DNA of 45,497 nucleotides from Actinomycetes bacterium (GCA_021827485.1 JAKAVM010000026.1:1-45497); one strand, 5' to 3'; counted from the first letter of the stretch, positions 17,920 to 26,896 are shown. Notes: generated from the sequence alone by a model not told the origin. Program-made: numbers and translations.

Positions 17920-18693
17920 TTGTTATTCGTGCATTCTGAAAGTAACGACACTGAGTCAGAACCAAAAATAACAGCTCGGACAGTTAGGGACTCCCTGGTC
18001 AGGCCAGCAGCAATAGGGCACCAACGCAAGCGCTGGTCCCGACTTGCCAATAACTGGGAGGCAGGAGGAGCTAAAGGTCTTTTCACTGTAGTTGAAAAAG
18101 TGTTATCTACTTCGCGGGTAGAGTCAAGTACCGTTGCAATAGATCTTGGAACTGGCACTGGCCAGCTTGCGTTACCTCTTGCACAGAAAGCGGCGAAGGT
18201 TTGGGCAGTCGATATTAGCCAGAGCATGCTGGACCTTCTTTTGGAGAATGCTAAGGCCCAGGGGATTACAAACATTGAGACAATGGCCTGCGCAATTGAG
18301 ACAATAGAGTTTCCAGCCCAGAGCATTGACTTAGTTGTGACAAATTATGTACTGCACCATTTGTTGGATAGTGATAAAGCTCAGACAGTGCGTAAGATTG
18401 CACAGTGGCTCAAGCCTGGGGGCCAGCTTGTTATGGGTGACATGATGTTTGGAAGAGGAAGCGATTCGCGAGATCGACAGATAATTCTCAACAAAATTGT
18501 ACAAATGGCGCGTAAGGGTCCCGCTGGATGGTGGCGTATCGCAAAGAACATTTGGAGATTCTCTGCTCGAATACAGGAAAGACCTGTTCGCATCGACGTT
18601 TGGGAAAAGTATCTAACCGATGCTGGTTTTGTCAACATCACGACTGAGCCAATCATAGCTGAAGCAGTTGTAATGTCTGCATATCGGCCTTGA
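17920..18693 (+). CDS. Class I SAM-dependent methyltransferase
   Basis: A soluble methyltransferase of the UbiE/Methyltransf_11 type. Motif I is AIDLGTGTGQLALPLAQ, followed by the acidic VDIS end of strand 2 and a TNYVLHHLLD motif. The frame is open back to 17821, but that would overlap the divergent hydrolase gene. I chose TTG 17920 because an AGGTAGGAAG Shine-Dalgarno (17904-17913) lies six bases upstream. An ATG at 17893 and a GTG at 17929 are alternatives. The N-terminal segment RPAAIGHQRKRWSRLANNWE precedes the domain. The substrate is unknown. Envelope-type hydrolases flank it on both sides on the opposite strand. Confidence 0.85.
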   Translation: MLFVHSESNDTESEPKITARTVRDSLVRPAAIGHQRKRWSRLANNWEAGGAKGLFTVVEKVLSTSRVESSTVAIDLGTGTGQLALPLAQKAAKVWAVDISQSMLDLLLENAKAQGITNIETMACAIETIEFPAQSIDLVVTNYVLHHLLDSDKAQTVRKIAQWLKPGGQLVMGDMMFGRGSDSRDRQIILNKIVQMARKGPAGWWRIAKNIWRFSARIQERPVRIDVWEKYLTDAGFVNITTEPIIAEAVVMSAYRP

Positions 18694-18726
18694 AAATTCC
18701 TCCACACAGAAGCATTCTTCCACACC

Positions 18727-19809
18727 CTAGAAACCAGGCGCTCCCGGACAGCCTCCAGGAACTTGAGCAACTGAGCCGTTTACGGTAAGAGTTGAGAATC
18801 CAGGTTGGTTTCCTGCAACTGTCATCTGCCCTTGAGCAAATGTATCGCCAAGCAAATACTCCTTCAAGAAATCCGTAGTTACCTGCTCGGTAATACTTAG
18901 GTACTGCCCGCTTTGGGTATATGGTGCTAGGTGATCTGCTCCTATCAACTCCAAATAATCTTTCGGGACGAGAGCTTGATTGTAGATCTCAACACTGCAT
19001 TCAGGTGGATTTATCGTATCTTGCGTCCCTTGGGTAACCAGTAAGGGCAGGGAGGAAGTACCGGTAAAATACTTACCTCCGAAGCTAGCGTACTCTGCAC
19101 CCGACAAAATCATAGCTGCCTTTATGGCTGAATCTTGACAGCAGGTATTGAAAGCCGACGTTACTGAAACATCTCCCCCATCAGACTGACCAGCCACCGC
19201 AATTTCTCTGGTATTGACTAATTCGTATAAAACTGAACCTACAGATTTTGAATCCTCAACTACAGTACTTATTACAAAATTTAAATCCCTTGCATGGTTT
19301 ACCAGATCGGACCTATCAACCCCTAGGGGATAACTTGGATCCGTATAGGGATACTCCGGTGCAACAACAATAAATCCCGCCTGCACCCAGGCATCCATTA
19401 ATTGGGCGTAGCTTGCAAGTGAAAGATCAAAACCTTGTGAGAAAATGACAACCGGATACGGCCCATCTTGTAAATCCGGCCTTGCATCGGCAAGTTCGCC
19501 GGTCCCCGCTTGCAACCCCACAGGATATCGAATATAGGTCAAAATTTGTCTTGGCGTACCAAACTGTGGGTTCGCAGGCTCATCTATGGTCTGGCTCACG
19601 ACACCTACTGAAAATTGCCTACTCCATATTGGAGTAGTTGTAGTTGTTGATATTCCAGCAGTGGTCGAAGATGCTTGATGGCCAGCCGAACGGGTAGCAG
19701 CTAGATGGTTTTCGAGCATAAGTATTGCTAGACCAATGACAATTACACCAACTAAGACAAGTACAAAGTTCCTGCCCTCACGGTGACCGTAAGTAGTCTT
19801 GCTATTCAA
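18727..19809 (-). CDS. Membrane-anchored alpha/beta hydrolase
   Basis: A likely extracytoplasmic serine hydrolase resembling the chlorophyllase / platelet-activating-factor acetylhydrolase group. The 360-residue protein has an N-terminal membrane segment (about 14-32) and a Thr-rich linker (about 49-60), then the hydrolase fold. The nucleophile elbow is GQSDGG (Ser209), the likely acid is Asp264 (GTQDTINPP), and the histidine is His293 (GADHLAP). An oxyanion segment VVIFSQGFD sits at about 120-128. The start is TTG 19809. It stands between a methyltransferase and thiG and has no obvious operon partner. The substrate is unknown. Confidence 0.82.
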   Translation of the reverse strand: MNSKTTYGHREGRNFVLVLVGVIVIGLAILMLENHLAATRSAGHQASSTTAGISTTTTTPIWSRQFSVGVVSQTIDEPANPQFGTPRQILTYIRYPVGLQAGTGELADARPDLQDGPYPVVIFSQGFDLSLASYAQLMDAWVQAGFIVVAPEYPYTDPSYPLGVDRSDLVNHARDLNFVISTVVEDSKSVGSVLYELVNTREIAVAGQSDGGDVSVTSAFNTCCQDSAIKAAMILSGAEYASFGGKYFTGTSSLPLLVTQGTQDTINPPECSVEIYNQALVPKDYLELIGADHLAPYTQSGQYLSITEQVTTDFLKEYLLGDTFAQGQMTVAGNQPGFSTLTVNGSVAQVPGGCPGAPGF

Positions 19810-19887
19810 TAAAGTTAGTGCTCATTCCAAGATAAATAGGCTGAAGTTATATGCGAATATAGCACCAAATCGCGTTAGTATGGACGG

Positions 19888-20691
19888 ATGGGTAGTCAGG
19901 GGAATTCGGATTCCAAGATATCGGCGGATACGTTACGAATAGCCGATTATGAGTTTACCTCGAGGTTGATATTGGGAACTGGAGGAATTCCATCAATCGA
20001 CCAACTTAGGTCCGTAATATCCGAATCAAAGACCCAGCTAGTAACGGTTGCGCTAAGGAGGGTTAGCTTAGACCAGCCCGATTCTCTGTACAACACTATT
20101 GTCAATTCCAGCGTTAGAATCTTGCCAAATACTGCTGGGTGCTACACTTCCACAGAGGCAGTCCATACTGCGGAATTAGCCAGGGAAGCCTTTGAAACTG
20201 ATCTGATCAAACTTGAAGTTATTGGAGACGATAAGACGCTCTTACCCGACTGCCTCGAATTGCTCAGAGCGGCTGAAGTACTTATCGCAAAAGGTTTTGT
20301 AGTGTTGCCATACACAACTGACGACCCAGTCATCGCCCAGCGGCTGGAATCACTTGGATGTGGCGCAATTATGCCACTTGGCTCTCCCATTGGAACAGGT
20401 TTAGGAATTCGTAATCCCCACAATATCGAGATGATAGTTGAGTCTGCCTCAATTCCTGTCATTTTAGATGCCGGAATTGGAACTCCGTCTGATGCAGCCC
20501 GAGCAATGGAACTTGGTTGTTCGGCAGTTTTGTGCGCATCTGCAATAACAAAATGTCCTGATCCAATACTCATGGCAAGCGCAATGCACCATGCCGTGCT
20601 ATCGGGAAGAATGGCCTACTTGTCCGGGCGAATCCCAAAACGCTACTGGGCACAAGCTTCCTCAAGCACTGAAGCAATGGTAGATTTCTAA
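19888..20691 (+). CDS. thiG: Thiazole synthase
   Basis: Condenses deoxyxylulose-5-phosphate, dehydroglycine (from ThiO) and sulfur (from ThiS-thiocarboxylate) into the thiamine thiazole phosphate. The 267-residue TIM barrel shows SRLILGTGG near the start, the Schiff-base lysine in LIKLEVIGD (K108), [18 protein letters not shown], and the phosphate-binding [20 protein letters not shown]. The first 15 residues are a short extra tail. The gene is about 4.4 kb from its partner thiS, with three unrelated genes and a GNAT gene between them. thiD follows after 15 bases on the same strand. Confidence 0.95.
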   Translation: MGSQGNSDSKISADTLRIADYEFTSRLILGTGGIPSIDQLRSVISESKTQLVTVALRRVSLDQPDSLYNTIVNSSVRILPNTAGCYTSTEAVHTAELAREAFETDLIKLEVIGDDKTLLPDCLELLRAAEVLIAKGFVVLPYTTDDPVIAQRLESLGCGAIMPLGSPIGTGLGIRNPHNIEMIVESASIPVILDAGIGTPSDAARAMELGCSAVLCASAITKCPDPILMASAMHHAVLSGRMAYLSGRIPKRYWAQASSSTEAMVDF

Positions 20692-20706
20692 CCTATGAAG
20701 ACATAG

Positions 20707-21555
20707 ATGGATCCAAAAGTTGTTATGTCAATAGCCGGGTTTGACCCAGGTGGTGGTGCCGGAACCCTCTGTGACTTAAAAACTTTTGCAGCCTTGAACT
20801 GCTACGGCGTTTGTGCAATTACTGCAATGACTATTCAAAATACCTATGAGATACGAAATATTTTGCCATACAGCGGTGACCAGGTTTGTGCTCAGATCGA
20901 CTGCTTGCTCTCTGATTTCCAAATATCGGCGTTCAAAACTGGGATGATGGCTACCGAAGATATTATATCACACGTTACAGATCTTCTAGCTTCGCTCAAC
21001 CCATTAAGTCTTGTAGTCGATCCAGTCTTGGTCTCATCAAGTGGAGTTGAACTATTTGCCAATGATTGTGTTGATTGTTACAAGAATAAGTTATTCCCAA
21101 TTGCAACCCTAATCACACCGAATTTATTTGAGGCTCAGTTGCTATCGGGAATTGAGTTGACTTCTCAAAGGTCCCTTGAAGATTGCGCAAAAAGACTTTA
21201 CGAACTTGGACCTAAATACGTCCTAATCAAGGGAGGTCATTTCCCTGATATCTCGTTCAGGATCGATGAATTATCCACCCATGAAACAGCTGCTACAGAT
21301 TTAATTTATGATGGAACTGACTTTACATATCTAAATAGTAACTATATTGATACAATCAATACACATGGCACAGGGTGTACATTATCTAGCGCGATTTGCT
21401 GTCATATTAGCCAGGGAAATTCGGTCGCTGAGTCGATTGCAAGAGCAAAACATTATGTTTATGAATCAATATCATCAGCTCAAAACTGGAGCCTAGGTAA
21501 AGGTCATGGCCCGTTGAACCACTTCTGGTTCAACCCACCAAGAGATGATAGATAA
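20707..21555 (+). CDS. thiD: Hydroxymethylpyrimidine (phosphate) kinase
   Basis: Phosphorylates HMP and HMP-phosphate to the pyrophosphate used for thiamine assembly. The 282-residue ribokinase-fold protein has SIAGFDPGGGAG (about 8-19), DLKTFAAL, VVDPVLVSSSG (about 103-113), LIKGGHF and the anion hole HGTGCTLSSAI with catalytic Cys224. The usual GSDP near the start reads GFDP here. It follows thiG closely, and the next gene begins inside its last codons (an 11-base overlap), so all three are probably one transcript. No ThiE domain is fused to it, and no thiE or thiC is visible in the window. Confidence 0.94.
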   Translation: MDPKVVMSIAGFDPGGGAGTLCDLKTFAALNCYGVCAITAMTIQNTYEIRNILPYSGDQVCAQIDCLLSDFQISAFKTGMMATEDIISHVTDLLASLNPLSLVVDPVLVSSSGVELFANDCVDCYKNKLFPIATLITPNLFEAQLLSGIELTSQRSLEDCAKRLYELGPKYVLIKGGHFPDISFRIDELSTHETAATDLIYDGTDFTYLNSNYIDTINTHGTGCTLSSAICCHISQGNSVAESIARAKHYVYESISSAQNWSLGKGHGPLNHFWFNPPRDDR

Positions 21556-22621
21556 AATTCGTAGACCTCTAAATCACTCGGAGCTTGCAATTTTGCACCA
21601 TCCAGATCGTTTGGCGACTTGGATAGTCGTGGCAACTGCATTTCTAACTACAGATGACTCTCAAGATCCGGCCCAAAGGGTCATTGACAAGATAAACGCG
21701 CGGCTGGAAACACTTTCTCAAGCTTTGCCATCAGTCAGCTCTCGCCTTGATGGCTTGTTCTGGATTCCGGCGGAGCGCCCAAGGGCTGTCATCGGAACTG
21801 ACGATAACAAGACTCCCGATTATATGCTTGAACCTTTCAACCTAACCAATGAACCCCCTCTTAGGATCTTGGTAAGTCCTAACGGAGACTGGGTTAGTTT
21901 TTTTGTCCATCACGCAGCACTTGATGGGGCACGCCTCATCCTTGCTATCAAGATTCTACTTTGTAATGTTGATCCTCCTCCACCAAATCCCGACAGATCA
22001 ATCAAATCTCAAATACCCTGGGCTACCTTACGTCGTTTACTCGCGCCTGCCGATCCAATTGCCCCTTCCTTTGACAAACCGACGTTGGATACGTTTGTTT
22101 CTAGGCAGTTACCAATTGTCGGACTCGGGATCACTGCAAAGCTTCCTCAACTTTGCTTGCGTGCAGCCTGCGAATTTAGCGCAATTCAAGGCAAGCCGTG
22201 TAAGAGAATTGGCTTATCTTTAGGAATTGCCCCTGATGACGGACCTGAGAATCGATCAACTTATCGGCGTATTGATGCTCGTATTGGTGTCGACATGACA
22301 AATGCAATAGAAACTGCATTATCCACACCTATTGAACCCTGGGAGATAAAACACTCGTCTAGACTTCTGAAATATCTAGGACCTCTTGCTAATCGAGCGT
22401 CAGACACAATCTTATTGACAAACCTTGGACGACAATCAATGCCGGGCATCACCAAACTTGAAGGCTATCCGGTTGCACGTGGCAGGTCTGGCGTTTCATT
22501 TGCGGCGGTAAGAATCATAGGAGGAGAATCGACCTTATCTTTGCGAACACGCGACATAAATTACCAGGATGCAACTTTGATACTGGACAAAGTAATCAGC
22601 CTGTTAGAAGGCCCTGAATAG
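21545..22621 (+). CDS. Condensation-domain-like acyltransferase
   Basis: A 358-residue soluble protein with an HHAALDG motif (H122-G128). This matches the HHxxxDG active site shared by NRPS condensation domains, wax-ester synthases and PapA-type acyltransferases, where the second histidine promotes acyl transfer to an alcohol or amine. A later NLGRQSMPG segment resembles the conserved Asn/Gly stretch after the second subdomain in this superfamily. It overlaps thiD by 11 bases (ATG at 21545). It converges on the FAAL-ACP-thiolase-LLM gene set with only 23 bases between, so I infer it acts on acyl groups made by that set. A thiamine role is unlikely despite the overlap. Acceptor and donor are unknown. 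Confidence 0.72.
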   Translation: MIDKIRRPLNHSELAILHHPDRLATWIVVATAFLTTDDSQDPAQRVIDKINARLETLSQALPSVSSRLDGLFWIPAERPRAVIGTDDNKTPDYMLEPFNLTNEPPLRILVSPNGDWVSFFVHHAALDGARLILAIKILLCNVDPPPPNPDRSIKSQIPWATLRRLLAPADPIAPSFDKPTLDTFVSRQLPIVGLGITAKLPQLCLRAACEFSAIQGKPCKRIGLSLGIAPDDGPENRSTYRRIDARIGVDMTNAIETALSTPIEPWEIKHSSRLLKYLGPLANRASDTILLTNLGRQSMPGITKLEGYPVARGRSGVSFAAVRIIGGESTLSLRTRDINYQDATLILDKVISLLEGPE

Positions 22622-22644
22622 CAGAGATCTCGAAGTTAGTACAG

Positions 22645-24351
22645 TTAATTTCTTACCCAATACTCACGTATCTTTGCCTCAAGTCTATCAAGCCCCAGGG
22701 ATACTTTGCGCCTTTGCAGCTTTCCACTAGGAGTCTTAGGCAATTTACCTCGTTCAACGAAGATTATTCTGGAAGGAGATATGCCACTAAGTGGTCCGAT
22801 CAATCTAGTTAGCTCACTAGCAATTTGATCAAGCACATATCCCGATGAACTTGATTGTCGCCCCGAGATACTTGAAGCTAATTCATCGGACGGTTCTGCC
22901 ACAAGAGCATAGGTACCTTGCTCGTCGATTACCGCGACACAGTTTCCTGCCCTAACTGCCTCGTGGCTTGAAGCCATTTGTTCAATCGCACGTGCATCAA
23001 GGTTGCTACCTGCAACTACTATCCAATCGTCAGAACGTCCAGCAAAATAGAGCTCACCATCTTTTATAAAACCTAAATCATCTGTTTTTAAAAACCCATT
23101 ATTATTGAGCCGCATTTCTTGGCCAAACATCTCTTCGGCGATAGAACCACTTTTTATGAGAACATTTCCAATCTGATCTTCTTTCTTGCTGTCGATCTCT
23201 ATTGTAAATCCCGGAAAAGGTTTGCCAAGGCATACAATCTCTTCATTCTCAATTAGGTACTCAGAACTCTTGTCGAGATGCCTTGGTTGACTGGCTATAG
23301 ATGAGTCAGTGATAATCACCTTCCCATCAGAAAATGCACTTCGATTTACACAGAGGCTTGACCACATCTCGTCAGAACCAACAGTGCTGGCTCCCAGGGT
23401 TACCTCTGCCATGCCGTAAGCAGGTTGATAAGCCAACTCATCAAATCCAAATTTTGCGCAAGCCTGAGCAAATCGTGCCAATGAAGAACTTTTTACCGTC
23501 TCCGCAGAAATAATCATGTGTCTAAAAGGTGTTAGGTCTAAGTTGGAGGCCATTGCAAGTTTTCTCGTCATAAGATCTAAAGCAAAGTTCGGTACCATGG
23601 TAAATGAGGAAGACTTTCCAGAATCAACCTTCAACCAATGAAGCGGATCTTTGATAAATCCTTCCGGAGAAAGAAGCCACATACGTTCCATCCCTCCAAG
23701 ATCTTTCGACATAGAAGCGATTGGCAACATGACTGTTCCGATCAATCCCATGTCATGCGACAGAGGTAACCACGAAGCACTAGTGTCACTAGAATTGAAC
23801 CCAAAAGCTTCGGCCATCGACCTAACATTAAACCCAATTTGGTCCATACCTATGGCAACTCCTTTAGGCAGTGAGGTTGATCCTGAGGTGAACTGAATCA
23901 GCCGTCCCAACTCACCTCCACTTGCCAGAGGATGACTTTCGGAAGTACTTTCATATACATCGTGATATGTTATTTGTGATATATCGGTAATATTAATAGC
24001 TTCATCTGGCGAACGAACGAACATGACACTGCAACCTAACAGGTTGATAATCTCTTTGATTTGCCTATCATGCTCAATTTGTGACATGCCTCTGGCTCTG
24101 TCTGGCAGGGATGCGAAATCGAGCCCAGCCAACCAGCATGCAAGCAAAGTTCCAATAGCGCTCTCATCGGCGGCAAGGATACCACAGACGCTTTTCGAGG
24201 AACCGACAAGGTCTTTGAGCCGGGCCGCTAGTCTTGCACTTCTCGACCAGATATCAGCAAATTTTACGGTTGAGCGAGTTGGTTCCTCGAATTGAATAAT
24301 ACCGGCAGTCCTGGCCGACCCATCGAGTAACTCAATTATCGACTTATGCAT
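22645..24351 (-). CDS. Fatty acyl-AMP ligase (FAAL-like)
   Basis: Activates a fatty acid as acyl-adenylate, probably for loading onto an acyl carrier protein. The 568-residue protein has the ATP-binding loop FTSGSTSLPKG (about 154-164), the FAAL-type WLPLSHDMGLIG (about 194-205), PAYGMAEVTLG, and a C-terminal TDDLGFIKDGELYFAGR hinge. The final KTPSGKLQRRK carries the adenylation lysine. The WLP-HDMGLIG and YGMAEVTL motifs favour the FAAL branch over acyl-CoA ligases. A FAAL-specific insertion cannot be confirmed by eye. The ACP gene ends 18 bases upstream on the same strand, a classical FAAL-ACP pairing. Confidence 0.88.
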   Translation of the reverse strand: MHKSIIELLDGSARTAGIIQFEEPTRSTVKFADIWSRSARLAARLKDLVGSSKSVCGILAADESAIGTLLACWLAGLDFASLPDRARGMSQIEHDRQIKEIINLLGCSVMFVRSPDEAINITDISQITYHDVYESTSESHPLASGGELGRLIQFTSGSTSLPKGVAIGMDQIGFNVRSMAEAFGFNSSDTSASWLPLSHDMGLIGTVMLPIASMSKDLGGMERMWLLSPEGFIKDPLHWLKVDSGKSSSFTMVPNFALDLMTRKLAMASNLDLTPFRHMIISAETVKSSSLARFAQACAKFGFDELAYQPAYGMAEVTLGASTVGSDEMWSSLCVNRSAFSDGKVIITDSSIASQPRHLDKSSEYLIENEEIVCLGKPFPGFTIEIDSKKEDQIGNVLIKSGSIAEEMFGQEMRLNNNGFLKTDDLGFIKDGELYFAGRSDDWIVVAGSNLDARAIEQMASSHEAVRAGNCVAVIDEQGTYALVAEPSDELASSISGRQSSSSGYVLDQIASELTRLIGPLSGISPSRIIFVERGKLPKTPSGKLQRRKVSLGLDRLEAKIREYWVRN

Positions 24352-24369
24352 TTTAGGGTCATTTAGCTA

Positions 24370-24654
24370 CTACGTTATGGAAGCTATTTGTTCACACAGG
24401 CTACGTAAGGACAATTTCTCATTGCTCTCTAAGATGTTGTCAATTGTAAATCCTAGAGCTTCTTCAACCACAGTTATCATTTCAACAAGCTCCAACGAGT
24501 CTAAGACACGACCGTTCATAATGTATCCGTTTACGTCCAATAGGTCACCATCAATATCGATGGAATCCGGTGGAACTCTAAATGCGCTCCCAAGTGCTTG
24601 GGTAATAGAGTCCAAGAGAGAATTTTCCACTTCCCCGTCCTTATAAAACTTCAA
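24370..24654 (-). CDS. Acyl carrier protein
   Basis: A 94-residue acidic helical carrier with the phosphopantetheine attachment motif DSLEL (Ser53). It has the expected acidic surroundings and a following helix (VEMITVVEEALGF). The start is TTG 24654. It sits between the thiolase-like gene (40 bases) and the FAAL gene (18 bases) on one strand. This makes it a dedicated carrier for the pathway rather than the housekeeping fatty-acid AcpP, which normally lies in a fab cluster. No phosphopantetheinyl transferase gene is in the window. Confidence 0.87.
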   Translation of the reverse strand: MKFYKDGEVENSLLDSITQALGSAFRVPPDSIDIDGDLLDVNGYIMNGRVLDSLELVEMITVVEEALGFTIDNILESNEKLSLRSLCEQIASIT

Positions 24655-24694
24655 TTAGCTACTTATGTATCGTCGAACCTAATGAAATCTGTTC

Positions 24695-25876
24695 TTAGCC
24701 CCTACCAAGGACCATAACCCCGACTGAAGCGACGTCATCCTTGATAATCCCTCCTGTGTTGACCGCCATTGCTAGGCGAGCGTCATCCACCTGTCTATCT
24801 GCAGCCCTTCCTCGTAGTTGAAGTACCAATTCAACCAACTGGCATAATCCAGTTGCTCCAATTGGGTGACCTCTGGCAACTAGACCTCCACTCGGATTTA
24901 CCGTTACCCCGCTTCCACCTAGAGTTGTGTCTCCCGCAAGGGTTGCTGCACCCGCTTTGCCCGGCCCGTAGAAACCAAGGCACTCGAGAGCCAGTAGCTC
25001 TTCCGCGCTTGTTGCGTCATGGATCTCAATTACATCAAAATCATCGGGTCCATAGCCAGACTCTTCATAAGCTTTATTTGCAGCAAGTGCCATTGAGGAG
25101 TGATACTCCCCTTGGCCGTCACCAGAGTTGAGTACGCTCGCCAGAATTTTTGGAGCTCCTACAATATTTTCGTTAGTAAGAACTAACGCAGCCGCGCCAT
25201 CTGTAAATGAGGAACACATCGGTCTCGTCAATGGCTCTACGACAATCGGAGCGTCAAAAACTTCTTGCTCTGTAATCCTAGTTCTTAGTTGAGCCAACGG
25301 GTTGAGAGAACCATGAAATCGCGCCTTGACGGCCGCTGCAACTAGCTGCTTCACCGTTGTAGCTCCTGATGACAATAGATCTTTAGCCCACTTCGCATTT
25401 AGTCCCATGAACAGGCTCTTGGATTGATTACTCCCAAGCGTATTTTTCATCTCTTGACGAAGAGATGCTGGAACCCCCTCTTCAATTGCTTCAAGGGTCC
25501 TAGTTCTATTACCGGTCCACATTTTCTCTGCCGCCATAACCAAAACTGGTGATTCGCCCGCCAAGGCTGCCAATGACCCAACGTGGGCAGCATTTACCCC
25601 TCCCGCGCAAGCATTTTCAACATTGACTATCCCAACTGAACCAAAACCAAGTCGAGCAAGCCATGACTGTCCACGAATACATCCTTGTTCACATAAGACT
25701 CCACCTAACGCATTTGAAGCAATAACTAGCTTGACATCACTCGGACGCAGCTCTGCGTCGGCCAAAGCAAGTTCGACAGCTTCTGATGCAAGATCCTCCG
25801 CACTCATGTCGCGCCTGAACTGCTCTGTCATTCCTATTCCGGAAATACTTACGCCTTTAGATTTGCTCAACTTCAA
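24695..25876 (-). CDS. Thiolase-like condensing enzyme (lipid-transfer/SCP2-type)
   Basis: A 393-residue thiolase-fold protein. The nucleophile is Cys90 in NVENACAGGVNAAHVG. A central EIHDATSAEELLALE histidine motif and NPSGGLVARGHPIGATG are also present. The second thiolase cysteine, normally in a C-G-G-G loop near the C-terminus, is replaced: the loop reads AMAVNTGGIIKD. This is typical of the nonspecific lipid-transfer/SCP2-type branch and suggests a C-H-H-type or altered reaction rather than ordinary thiolysis. TTG 25876 starts two bases after the LLM stop, with an AAAGGT upstream. The gene pair is followed by ACP and FAAL, so carbon-carbon bond formation on an ACP- or CoA-bound acyl chain is plausible. 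Confidence 0.85.
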   Translation of the reverse strand: MKLSKSKGVSISGIGMTEQFRRDMSAEDLASEAVELALADAELRPSDVKLVIASNALGGVLCEQGCIRGQSWLARLGFGSVGIVNVENACAGGVNAAHVGSLAALAGESPVLVMAAEKMWTGNRTRTLEAIEEGVPASLRQEMKNTLGSNQSKSLFMGLNAKWAKDLLSSGATTVKQLVAAAVKARFHGSLNPLAQLRTRITEQEVFDAPIVVEPLTRPMCSSFTDGAAALVLTNENIVGAPKILASVLNSGDGQGEYHSSMALAANKAYEESGYGPDDFDVIEIHDATSAEELLALECLGFYGPGKAGAATLAGDTTLGGSGVTVNPSGGLVARGHPIGATGLCQLVELVLQLRGRAADRQVDDARLAMAVNTGGIIKDDVASVGVMVLGRG

Positions 25877-25878
25877 TT

Positions 25879-26889
25879 TTAGTGACCTTTCGCATTTTCA
25901 ATTGTAGATTCTAGCCCCGATTCTCGCTCTGGACTTGCAGTAGTTCTTCTAGATCTCAACTCGTCTTGAATTAGGCTAAACTGCTCCAGCGGGTTGTCGT
26001 CGGTTACAAATACGACGATATGCTGAACGCCCTGTAAATAATATTGCTCAAACAGATCAACGCACTGTTCCGGTGATCCGCAAACCAAGTGCTTAGCAAA
26101 TTTTGAGCCAGCAAGGTTGTACAAGCTTCCCATCCACTCAAGGCCGCGCGTCGCTAACGAATTTTCGCCAGAGTTCTTGTCAGTTGAGACGAACAAGACT
26201 ATTGATGTTACAATCTCATTAGCATTCCTTGAATGCTGAGCAGCCTCATCTCTCAATTTCGCTATCTCTTGGCCTATAGTCTCAGGAGGAACAAAAAGGG
26301 GCATCCATCCGTCACCTAATCGAGCAGCCCTACTTCGGACCCGCGGTGATGAACCGCCTACCCAGATCGGTATACCTCCCATGATGGGTTTTTGTAAGTA
26401 CCTTGTCTCGCCTTCAATCAATCCTCCATGGTTCCAGATCTCGCGTAACTGACCAATTGCCAATTCAGTCCTCTTGCCGCGTTCGTGGAAACCAACGTCG
26501 AGAGCGTCGTACTCTCCATTGTGTACCCCAACTCCAACTCCTAATATAAATCTCCCGCCAGATATAAGCGCAATACTAGAGGAGCTTTTTGCAACGAGAG
26601 GCGTAGGACGCAGTGGTAGCTGAAGGACTCCAGCACCGATACAACATTTAGAAGTCCCATGAGCCGCAAGACTAAGGGCACTAAAGCACTCCAAGACTGG
26701 AGAGTGCCAAGCAAGGTGGTCGCATACCCACAGAGCATCTGCCCCCAAGGCTTCGGCCTGGTTAGCAATTGTATGTATATCCCAATTCGGATCAGGTCCT
26801 TGGGGAAGTGTCGGCAGTATGAGCCCGATTGACCTTTTAGCGCTGGCTAGTGCGCGAAAGGAAAAAGCGCCCACATCTTGTGTGCTCAC
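25879..26889 (-). CDS. LLM-class (probably F420-dependent) oxidoreductase
   Basis: A luciferase-like TIM-barrel oxidoreductase that would use F420 or FMN. Visible features are SIGLILPTLPQG at the start of the barrel, GADALWVCDHLAWHSPVLECFSALS, the SGGRFILGVGVGVHNGEYDALDVGF block and IPIWVGGSSPRVRSRAARLGDGW. All are typical of the F420-dependent LLM families of actinobacteria. The frame is open to 26907, but a strong GGAAGGAGG (26897-26905) lies seven bases before a GTG at 26889, so I take that as the start (336 residues). It heads the thiolase-ACP-FAAL gene set. fbiC elsewhere in the window shows the host makes F420. The substrate is unknown. Confidence 0.88.
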   Translation of the reverse strand: MSTQDVGAFSFRALASAKRSIGLILPTLPQGPDPNWDIHTIANQAEALGADALWVCDHLAWHSPVLECFSALSLAAHGTSKCCIGAGVLQLPLRPTPLVAKSSSSIALISGGRFILGVGVGVHNGEYDALDVGFHERGKRTELAIGQLREIWNHGGLIEGETRYLQKPIMGGIPIWVGGSSPRVRSRAARLGDGWMPLFVPPETIGQEIAKLRDEAAQHSRNANEIVTSIVLFVSTDKNSGENSLATRGLEWMGSLYNLAGSKFAKHLVCGSPEQCVDLFEQYYLQGVQHIVVFVTDDNPLEQFSLIQDELRSRRTTASPERESGLESTIENAKGH

Positions 26890-26896
26890 AGATCTG

